64,000 nt of DNA from Cladopsammia gracilis (Eukaryota > Cnidaria > Anthozoa > Scleractinia > Dendrophylliidae). The translations under genes and the position numbers were made by a program. The notes under the pieces were generated by a model that ran no database searches, had not been told where the DNA came from, and saw only the letters and a list, made by a program, of their open reading frames with translations. The stretch's first letter is position 1. The number at the start of each line of letters is the position of its first letter. This document shows positions 24,101-36,100 of this stretch, piece by piece. Where the stretch lies: positions 248,001 to 312,000 of the forward strand of contig JAJGOT010000349.1 of NCBI GenBank assembly GCA_022457155.1. The letters run 5' to 3'.

Positions 24101-27100
24101 AGTGAAAACATTGGTTTGGTGGGGGGGTTCTCATTCTCCCGGGCTCAGAAACCTGATTTTGGAGTATCCATTTAAGTCACAACCCTAGTAGGAGCAGATA
24201 AATTCTCCAACTGACCCTGTAAATCACAGACTACTGTTTTGACCTCAACCTTCAATATGACAATTGACAATATATATTGATTCCATTTCAAAATTCAAAA
24301 ACATTTGCAGGAGTGCAAAGCAATTTTCATGACTTTCCATTACTGTATGAACTCTGAACATGCCATCAGTAAATGGCTGAAACAAATGGACTGACTAGTC
24401 TGTACTTTGAGCTGTTTTTGAATTTCTTGCTTTCTTAAAGACCCATTATCACATACTGTGATGCTTCATGCATCTATCATTTATTATGAAACATGGGCAT
24501 CGAATTCAACAAACAAGACAATAGTGAGATTGAAATTCTATGGATATTCACTGGATTGATCCCTACAGTTGCAAACAGTATAATCATTGTCCAGTGCTCG
24601 ACCTTAGCGGTAGTCCACTAACACAGGGCTACTAAAAATTGGATTTGGGATAGTACTACTGGGCTAGTCGTGCTAGAAGAGGTTTTGAATAGATAAATAA
24701 AAATTTAGTTTATCACCAAGGAGAAAGAAAAAGAAAGTAAGAAAGTTTTCTCACATTTTGCAATCGATACATTGTAACTCCATGGACGACTCCAGCAAAA
24801 GACTGCTGGGAAGACTAAACACTAATGGGCCCAATAACTCATGGACAAGCCGCCATTTGTGACCCTCCACGGGAAAACAGTGGATAAGGTGAACGCACGC
24901 ACACGGCACGCTCGCACGTTAAAACAAAAGAAGCGTGCCTCAACACGATAGCTGCGTGCAAGTCACTTTCCTCATTAGCGTCAAACCCATTGTTTTCCGT
25001 TGCACGCTAAAGACAAAGGAGCGTGTTAAGATCTTTGCGTGCAATTTTGCACATATTAACACGATGACCGTGTCAATGACTTCGATTGCACTCGGTTCAA
25101 GAAGTGAGATGTTTCCATAATGTGCCATGTCCATGCATCTGACCCTAGTATTTCTTACTCCCGCGAAGTACTCAGCTGATAACAGTAATTTGGAAAAAGG
25201 GCGCAAAAGTGTAACAGTTCTTCTGAGGCTAAGAATACTGTATCTATCTGTCATAAACTGCGAAATTCGAATTTCAGTTCGAGTTCGAAGCGAGTTTGTA
25301 TGCGGGATGCGTACCGCAAAGGAAACAGATCCTTTCATTTGTTCAAAATAAAGCTATTTTACAGGCGATTTTTCCTCGTAAATTAAAACTTTATTAAATG
25401 CTGTTATTATTTTGAATTTGTTAGAATGAATACTGTGATTGTATTATTGCATTTAGCCTTCGCATTTAGCGAATTTCAACAGACGCCATTTTGTTTACTG
25501 TGGCGCGTGTCACGTGCAAATTTCTTAAGCTCGTGTTTTATTTAGCCTGGTTACTAAGGTTAACCAAGACGGCCGCTTCTTTACATTACAAACTCTATTT
25601 TTTAGGCTTCTTTCGTTCGTCTTTGGTATTTCTTCATTGCGAAAAGCTTCGAAATGTCCGACAAACATAGCCAGCACTTTTTAACACAGGTATTTTGACA
25701 ATTTGAGGTTCAATTTTACAGTTTATTACCACAACGCTCACGTTCGTGCGTTACGTGCTAGATGCGTATTCAAGAACAACAAGTTTTATTTCAAGTATTC
25801 TTCGATCGGAGGCGCTCTTGCACCTCTGTTAGAGAAACAAGACTATTTTTTTAAAGTTATTCATTTATCTGCCAAACTGGTGATGTAGTCTGGTAAGTAA
25901 CGTGAAAAATAAATCTACCGTGTCACGACTAGCGTGTTAAGAAACAAAGAAATAACCGTGTCAATCTACCATGTTAAAATACAAAGCTCTACCGTGTCAA
26001 ACCGTGTTAACAAAATGCAGACAAAGGCCACAAGCATGTTACTTGAAATCAATTGTTTTAGTTTGCATATCGCACGATAAGCGTGTTGTGTCAGAAGCGT
26101 GCGAACGAGTCAGTACCGTGCCGTGTGCGTGCGTTCACCTTATTCACTGTTTTCCTGTGGAGGGTCACATTTTGTAATTTGATCATCGCTCGCTTGCCAC
26201 ACTAGATTATGGCATTTGATCAAGCATGAAAAGAATACTCCTTTTTCTTGAAAGTTTCAAGGAATGCGATACTCCCAAGAAGTCGTGCAAGAAGAGGTTT
26301 TGAAGAGATAAAGAAAAATTTAGTTGATCACCAAAGAGAAAGAGAAAGAAAGAAAGAAAGAAAGTTTCCTGACATTTTACGATCGATAACTCCATGGCCA
26401 ACTCCAGCAAAAGACTGCTGGGAAGACTAAACACTAGTGGGGCCCACTAACTCACAGAGAAGCCGCCATTTTGTAATTTGATCATTGCTTGCTTGCCACA
26501 CTAGATTATGGCGCTTGATCAAGCATGAAAAGAATAAACTCCTTTTTCTCGAAAGTTTCAAGGGAATGCGGTACTCCCAAGAAGAAGCAGTGTGACGATA
26601 AGAAAGAAGATGAAGCACCAACCAAAAAATCCTTCAAATTCAGAAAGGACAAGAGAGTCAAGTTCAAACTCTCAACATTTTCATCCCGAGTGGAAAACAA
26701 CATTTCCTTGGATGTATTACACTGTCGCGGATGGGAAAATGTACTGTCAGACCATAAATGATCAGTAACAAACCTGCCACGACAGTGTGTTAATTTAGAT
26801 AGTTAACCATTTTTATTTTACTACTCTTCCGTTCAGCATGTACTGTTACTTGTAACTTGATATCGTCTTCCTCTTTCATCATCGCTGGTGGACAATCAAG
26901 AAGCTCTGCATGATTGTCCAGTAATAATCTCACCAATAAATCAACATAAAAAGCACAACATCAATTTATAAGTATTTAGAAAATCAGGTAATTCTGGTGT
27001 TTGTAGACTTGCCTACAAGTTGAGCTCAGTGAGCGCGGAGCACGATCAAAATGAAGTCAGCATGGAGAAATAAAAGTGCGCATGGCGTGCGACCGAAAGC

Positions 27101-30100
27101 TCAAGCCTAAGGCTTGGCTACCAGGTGATGCCTGTTGGCTAGTAAATTTTAAACCTCACTAACCCAAGGACTAGTAAGTTAAAAAGTTAAGGTTCAGCAC
27201 TGATTGTGTGAAAACAGAAACAGCTGACAAGGATAATGAAAGTCAGAGTATGACACATAAGAGTGCTAATTTTAGGAACAAAATGCAACAAGAAATACAA
27301 TCCAACATTGTTGCAAGTTTACTATAAGTGTTGAAAAACAGTACTACAATTTTGACAAACCTATAATTGTGACAGAATGTTTTAGAAGCTTCAATTCACA
27401 GCATAACAAAAAATACAAATTAATTTTCTCAAGTATCACAGCAACAGATGACAGTTTTATGACTTACACAGAACACATTTAGCCTAATTTGAATTTTGTG
27501 AATAGCAAAGACGAATTAGCTATAATTATTGCTTCTTCAAATCTATCTTTTCTTTCCAGGCAAATTAGTTGGAATTTCACTGCCAAAACTTGGAACCTTT
27601 GTTTGGAGTTCCAACAAAGGAAAGGCTAAAAAAACTTGACTCAAAATAAACAAGTACACAAAACAGCACAATTACTTCAGTTAGGGCTAAAAATTGGTGG
27701 TCACCCGGTTGCCAGTGGAGAGTTAAAACTGACCAGGGCCAACACCAAAAGTTGAGGTTTGATTGCTTGATGTGCGACTATGTTACAAAATTTCGAAAAG
27801 TTACAATGTAAATTATGCAAAGTACAAAATAAAAATAAAACTAAATATGTACCAGTAGTTTAATTGGACTACATTACTCTTCTTTTCCTCAACTCTTAGT
27901 TCATCAATTTTACTAAATTTTTAGTTTTGAAGTGGAAAATTGCAAGTCGTTTTAACAGTGGTTTCACGAGCGATTCATAATTCATAACAAGTTGTAGATC
28001 GAGCTATTAGCATTTATCCAACTTTCATATAGAAGAGGAAACAATGGATAGAAACCTTTTACCACCTCGTTTGTTGGCTCAGCTCTCATTGGTTGAAAAT
28101 GAATGCACACGATCTGACTTCCATTGGATGAGAGAATGATGAGAACATTGCAGACACATCCCTTTGTTCCCTTGTCCAATGGAAGTCCGTTTGATTCACG
28201 AAATTAGCCAAGTGGCACCTTTGCAACTTAAATGACAGAAATCGATCCCACTGCCTTATTTATTTACATGTAACTGTGTTACAGTACATATATTGTGGAT
28301 TAATTCCTCCTTTTATCATTCAATCAAAGCGTGGCTAATAACAGCAATTACTCCCACAAGAGCTATCATTTAGGGTCTGTAGGTTTACTTGCTTCTTAAA
28401 TGTTTATTTTGTTCTCTGCATTTACATACTCCGCTAATAGTCTTTCAGTTTAAAGGCAATTACTTGGGAGGAAATACTATAATTTTACTTTCAACTTTTG
28501 CTGATCTCAACCAGTGAGAGATGAGCCCACAAACAAGGCACTGAAAGGTTTCTTTCCATTGTTCTTTTGTCCAATGAAAAGTCAGATTGATTCCTGCATT
28601 TAGCCACAAGCCATTTTGATTTTGTGATTGCCATGTGACTCTAGACTGACTCTAGATTGTGTGGGACAGTTTCGAAGACACACATGTTTTTGCTTTGAGA
28701 AGAGACTTTCAGTTTTTCATTTTAAACTAGAGGAAACTGAAAGTTACTTTATTTTGGGATGGGCCACTAAGAATTTAAAGAAACTGGCCCGACTGGCCAC
28801 CAAGCACTGGAGTTAATTTTTTGGCCCTGTTTAATAGAAGTTGTAAATTTCACTAAAATTGACATAAGATAACACTAATATCAGTATTATCTGCCATGAT
28901 TTTCCAGCTACTTACAATTTTAATGTAAAGACTAAATTTCATGGTCCAGAAAATTCATTTATGACCACAGCAAATTTGGAATGAGATAAAGGGTCTCTAA
29001 AAAGGCTCTTTGAAAGAAAACAGCTATGGGTTCTTAACTGAAGAGTGACCAAGTTGCTAAGACATGCAGAGTAAGCCTACCCTAAGCAGCGTAACCATTC
29101 CATTATAGCAAAATATGAACAGAGAAAAGAAATGCTAAGCAGAAATGGCTTAGTTAACAGCACTGATCTGCTCTACATGTTAACATACTAGAGTCTCAAA
29201 GATTAAGGGAAAGGAAAAGTGGTTTGTTTATGGTGCATAACAATAACATTCATAGTTTCAAAAAATAAGTTGATATACATGTATAATAAATAGAAATTAA
29301 CCACCAATTGTCTAAGGATTTAAAAATGTAAAAGTTTGAAATTAAATAATAATGTTAGCTCCTTCTCTGCATGGAAGAAAAAACAGATACATTAGTAAGC
29401 ACCAGTTCGTTTAATTTGCAGTAATGTCCTTTTATTATTTAAGTTTGGTTAACATGACAACTGGTTTGGGCACACCACCCCTAAATTTTGACTCAAGGGA
29501 CTTATGGCTTGGCACTCTCAAATTTTGTAATGTAAATGGTAATTTATGGGCATGGGTATCCAAGAAACCAAGACCATTAATATAATTTGACCTCTCATTG
29601 TGATTGTTTAGCATGTTTTTAGTTAGTGTTAATACTGTAAAACAATGACCTACAGTTACATAAACTCAGGTATGAACATTTTCTGTCACTTTTATTGATT
29701 GATGTGAAATTTTTTAAAATAAGCTACATCTATAATAATTAAATACCACGGGATGTTACAAATAAATGCTTTTAATTTAGTTGGACCCATTTAGACTCGT
29801 TCACCACAACAATGACTCAAAATAAAATGGCATTAAATTTTTAACAAGTTATGATACCACCAGTATCTACTTGACAAATAAAACTACATTGTATGAAATG
29901 ATTTACAGCCTCAAGAAGTGTTTTTAACATACCTTTTTTAATCTTAAATCCATGCAGAGGTTTGGTCAACAAAGAAAACATTACCTCTGCTGTCAAGTCC
30001 TTTAGATGTCAGTAATGATAACTATTGTCCTCCTTCCTTTTGAAGCCCATTGTTCAACTTCTGCTAATTCCTGTTCCACTGTTAAGTTTTGTTAAAAATT

Positions 30101-33100
30101 AAATTCTAGTTTAGAATTATGTTCGCTTGTGCACACAGTCAAAAAAGCAATAGCCTTTCCTTTCAATACCTCTAGACTCAGCTCACTTGGCAATTATCCT
30201 CAAGTGGCCAAAACAACCTTTGAATTAAACTCACTCACAAGTTAATAAGCATGAGTGCGGCAACATGCACTTGGCAAGACTGAAAATGTACAGTTTGGGG
30301 CAAGGATGACATCTTATGAAAAATAAAATGAATAAAAATTTTCAGTTTTGCTTGAGTGCATGTCCCAGTAAAACACCTACCTGTCAAAACTGTGAAACAA
30401 AAAACATGCACTGTAAGGTTAGATTGAACTGTTTACAAGCTAAAAAAAAAGCGTTGTTACTCACCAGTTCTAAAGTTACTTTCTCAGCCTGATCTGTGCC
30501 TAAGTTAAAGTCAAACTGAATCCCCTCATTCTCCTTGTGTTTGTCTTTGCGTTTCTTTGGGTCCTCAAGTTGTAGCAGCAGTTTGACTGTATCAACAGGT
30601 TTGGTATGGTCACTATCTACCCCAGGCTCAGCTTCCACCAGATTCACCTTTACACCACTGTCTTCTTGGAAGAATGGATGGTTTGTTATTTCTTTGATAG
30701 TGTATCTGAAACAATAAGCATCCTGCTTTTATTTATTTGCCCTCTTTACATGCACTACTAAGCAAGTCATGTGATTTCTGTTGATTCTGAACTGGCAATG
30801 AACATCACCTTGTTGCACATTATAACCCAGCAATGACCACTTGTCTAAAATACCAGATTTCTTCAAATCAAATCACTATAGTCCAAACCTCTCATAAGCA
30901 ACCATGCGTATACACGGTGGGCACAGATTCACTCAAAATCACTAGACATTTTATGATATGATAATAACTTTTTCTGATTTGATGTTGATAACGTGAAATT
31001 TCACAACAGCACAGAACTCATCATTTTCACAAATTGAACCTTTTTTGTTTTTCCATTTTTGCATGTTTTGGCGGGAAGTTGACGCCAAAAAATAACTTAG
31101 TATTATGGGACATCTAATAACAACTTCTCAAAGTACTCGCCACAAGCGTCTCAAAACTGAAAAAATCTTGTAAATATGTTCATCTGATCAAAAGATATGA
31201 CGTTTCAAAATTTGAAGTCCCGGCCCATTTTCTGCTGGGGTCAAGGGTCATTTAGAATCAAATTGACTGAAAAACTTGCGCTTCATTCAACTTAAACAGT
31301 TTTGAACCTGGGAAGCCGAAATTTTACAACAATATAGAAGTTATCATTAAATGATGTGTTAGTCCAGTAAAACAAAAAGTTTGTCCCTTGCATAAAAAAC
31401 TTCAATACGATACAATATTTTGCTCTGATAGGTAATTTGTACGTTGAAATTAAGTATATGTTCATAATTATGAGATTCAAAGTTTTAAGACCCCTGTGGT
31501 CTAACCTCTTGTAAGTGACCACCTTCCATAAGTGACTACCTTGGCTTGGCATGGTCACTTATGGCAGGTTCAAATGAAAATTATAAACTTGTTTCATTCT
31601 TACAATCCACCATGCTGACTTTTATCTTGCATTTTTCCTTATTTTTTCCTGAAGAGATCAAGGCTGTGCTCTTAGAAGAATCACAGGAAGCCCAAAGACT
31701 CCCAACTACAAATCTGGAGTGCCTGGTACTTACTCTTTATGCAAAAGTAAGTTTTTCTAGTCGCCCAAAGATAAAAGGAAGGAGCCTGAGGCCCTGGGCA
31801 CTGCTAGAGCACAGCCCTGGAGATATAAAAATTTAGGGTGCCTCACTCACTGAAGAATTTCAAATTTACTATACAAGTAAACCATAGCTTTATTAGTGCA
31901 TTTTGTTTCTACTCTACAAATTACTTTTCAAACTTTGCATGACTTGTACATGCTATTAACCCTTTACTAATATTTTCAATTAAGCAATATTGATATTTAA
32001 TCCTCGACCTCATTATTTATATTATTTATTTTGAAGTCCTTTTTGATCAACATCAATTTGGTTGGAAGTGTAAGTGGAAGGTCAGGTTAGCAGGATATTG
32101 TGCATGTGATATTTATGTACAAATAACGTATGTAAGACAAAGTCCAGTAGTACATTTAAAGACACTTTAAATGAGGTCAATATCAGCTACAGGTAACTCA
32201 ACCAGCCAGGATTGGTCTGCAGTAACAATCTATCACAAGGTTTTTCTTTATGACTGTACAGTCAAACCTCTCCATACAGGTGCCACCATAATACAGACAC
32301 CTCTCTGTTATGGAGAGATTCAAAAGCTCATACAATCTCTTCACATATGCAATATGGATACCTCTTTACTATTGATCCCTGATGTCATTTGAAATGGCTC
32401 GAAAATCCACGCACTTTTTGCAGCATTGGTTTCACTTCATGGTTTGAAAATTTAAGTTAAACACAAAAACAAAATGTTGTTGACCATAAATTGACCACAA
32501 GAGCAGTTGTCAAATAACATCAAACTTGTGAAGAATTAATTTCAACACACGGTCACTTCAAATGTGCTCAGATAATACATTTCCTAGAAAAAACAGTTCA
32601 TCCTGTTCAAGTTACAGAAAGATAAGTCTGAGGAATGTGACCTTCCACGGGAAAACATACATTAACACTTTTCCGTTAAACGGCTAAAAATTAACGCTTA
32701 AAGTACGGATAGCTAACGACTTTTCAGAACGTTTGAACGACTAGGCTAACACTTTGAACGGGCAAGTGAAAATTGCTAACGCTTTCCGAAAGTGTTTAAA
32801 TGGGTAGCTTGAATTTTCTGAACGCTTTTTCCGAACGCTTTTAACGGGCAGATCAACGCTTTGTTGTAAACGGCTAACGGTTGACTGGAGTATCTAACGG
32901 TTTACGAAAACGTTAAGCGAATTACCTAACGCTTAAACCTTCTAAAAGCAAGCAGACGAGTTGTGGGCAGTGCACAGAGATATTAACAGGTGGTGAGAAT
33001 TGCCTGTTGCCCACACAATAGGACAACCCTGTACTATACTTTTATGGCTTTAGAGTGAAACAAAGGACCACAAGAGTAAATATTAATTTTATTCCACTCT

Positions 33101-36100
33101 TTGAATGAAACCAAGGCTGATATCAAACATGTTTTCTGGTGAAACTGTTTCTAAAATCCTACAGTATTTATTTATCAGTGCTGTGGCATAATAAACTAAG
33201 GTACAATCTACATACCTCTCATCCATCTTGGCTTTTGTACATCCTTCAATAATCTGTCTAATTTCCTTTGAACCAACTTTATCCAAACACTCCGGCTTGA
33301 TGCCCTGTATGTTACCAAGAGTAAAATTATTTCTCATTATTTATCACTACAGCTCAGCACGTGAAAAGCAGACAGAGGAAATGTAGCTTAATGCAAATCA
33401 AAAGTCCAAGAACTTGTTGAAGGTTCAGAGGGTAAAGGTAAAATATAAATTAAATAAGAATCCTGGGTGTGTAATGGAGAAAATAAGGTACAGACACTTA
33501 CACTGACAACTCTACGGTAGATTTGGGCTGGGTTTTGACACTCCATGTAAGGATACTCTAAAGTTGTCATCTCTAGCATACACATGCCAAATGCATAAAC
33601 ATCAACAGACTCGTCATAGTGTTCCTCATACATTTCTGGTGCCATGAATTCAGGTGTACCTGTTGAAAATAAACAACTTAATTTTAATGATTTTATTAGC
33701 TAGCAGAATGTCCGAGTCTAGGGGCAACGTGAAACAGTTGATAATCTCATGTACACTAAGCAAATAATTTTGGTGAATAGTTGCGTAACGATTAATCGAA
33801 TTCTCGATTAATTGCGATTATGACCATTCGGTTCGATTCACGATTCTTTGCTTCCACGTTTCGATTTTGGTTCAATTTTTGCATACCTTTTCCAGGGTGC
33901 CCTCAATGAGTTATTACATTGTGAAATCAGAATTCAGAACTCTTTAAAATCTTCTTATTTGATTGACGAGCAAAGGCATTTGCAGTTCGTGCGCCATTTT
34001 GTGTTGCCTGGTAAAATTGCTGCCTTTCTACCACCCCTTGAGAATTTCCAAATAAGGCAAACCATGTGCAACACGCAAACAAGGCGACGAACGACCAAGC
34101 AATCGTGATTCTGCCTGCATCTTTTAGATCAGCTGTGTGAAAATATTATGGTTTTCCAGCTAAAGAAGGTACAACAAAACTATCTGCAAGAAACGTTTGC
34201 ATAATCGAATCCAAATATTCAAAATCAGAAGGCAATAATCGAAATCAAATCGAATCGCAAGGAATATAAAACGTTACATCCCTATTGGTGAATGAGAATG
34301 ATGTGATGAGAATAATTCAATTTACATTCAAATGTTTTGTTAGCACAATAATAAAAAGCTTCTTACCTATTACACTTTTAGCAAATGATGATTTCTTAAG
34401 AGTTGCAAGTCCCAGATCCCCAATTTTCACCAGGCCAGTTGTACCATTGATGAAAATGTTGTCACACTTGAGGTCTCGATGGATAATAGGAGGTGTTCTT
34501 GTATGAAGAAAGAGTAACCCTTTAAGAATCTGCCTACACCAGCTCTTCAGAATTTTTTCCTTTACTCCTTTAAAGCGTTTCAAATAGCTGTAAATGTCAA
34601 ACAGTGAACAATCAGCAATGAAAATATACAAATGCAAATACTATGGAAAAATACAATGTAAAAACTAAAGAAGCAGCAGTGGATTCATAGTCACTACTTT
34701 AGACTGTATTAAACTAACAGGAATGTTACATTCTTGCAAACATGCCTTTCCCTACCCACATGTAAAGAACATTCTTATAAAATGCAGGGGGTGACCCGTG
34801 ATTTTTATCTCTTCCCATAAAATAAGATTAGTTAAAAGGTGGAAGATTAAGTCTGTTAACAAGCTTATTGGGGACTGAGTATAAATACTGATCCGGTGAA
34901 CAAAATACTTGTCCCTACTGCAGCCCTAGGTTTCCCCTAGCATTACTATTTCATTTCCCAGCAGTTTGCTAGCATCCATTTTTACATGCCAGGGCTTGAA
35001 ATTAAAAACAATTCTCAATCGCAATTTGTGAGTAATTCCTACAATTTAGTCCGAAGTTCGACAATTAAATTTTTAGTCGCAAAAAAAAAAAAGCAAAAAA
35101 AAAAACTATAACTACCGTAACCGGAAATGAGAAACGAGAAATTTCTGGGAAAGTCTGTAAAAGTGTGCCCGTGATACACTTTTTGGAAACCGAATTAATG
35201 GAGCATGAAATCGACGATTAAGTAACGCAACATTCAACATGTAACAAGTAAGACACAAGACTGTTGAATATAATTCCTTTATAAGCTAGGCCGTAAAACA
35301 GTCGCAAAATCGCGACTAATAGACAAATTTTAGTCGCAAAAGCAAAATCTTTAGTCGCAAATGCGCCCAATACAGGCGCAATTTCAAGCCCTGCATGTGT
35401 GCATCTGGATGATAGAGACAAACAACATGATCACTTGTGCAAGAGAAAATAAGTTGCACCTTTTAGTGAGGCACAAACTGACCCATTTGTACTAAATTTT
35501 AATATGGTTTAGACAAGAAGTGCACATACAATTTATAAGGTATTTGCATTTTAATTAACAATTTTGAGAGTCCAGTATTTATCTTGGAAGACAAGATATT
35601 ATTTTTGCACAATTTGTATTTACATGTAATCACTGCATGTCTTTAATAGATCGGACTTTCAATATTCTCTCCCATAAATTGCCCTAAAGTATAGAGTCAT
35701 GAAGTCATGTGTCTGAAGTCACAGCATGAGGGCTGTGACAATGGCTTGAACCATGAATTTGTGTAAGATACAGTAAAAATGTTGTAACTCAACAGAGATG
35801 ACCACACCAACTGAAACTACCAGTAATCAAATAAACAATGCCTCACTCAGCTAATACAGCAGATGAATGAGGACAAATGTGCTATGAACACATTTAGAGC
35901 CTTTCACATGTATTTATTTATTGGAATTTAATACCCTCATGATTGTGATAAGAATAATAAATTTGGGGTGCAATCCATCTCCAAAGGACAGATTGAAGTT
36001 GAATGGGCTATAAACAAAATAATAACCGCAAACTCAATTTCAAGGCTACAACAAATCTTATGTATTGTAATGTAAAAAAAGCATGTTTCCATAAGCATAA

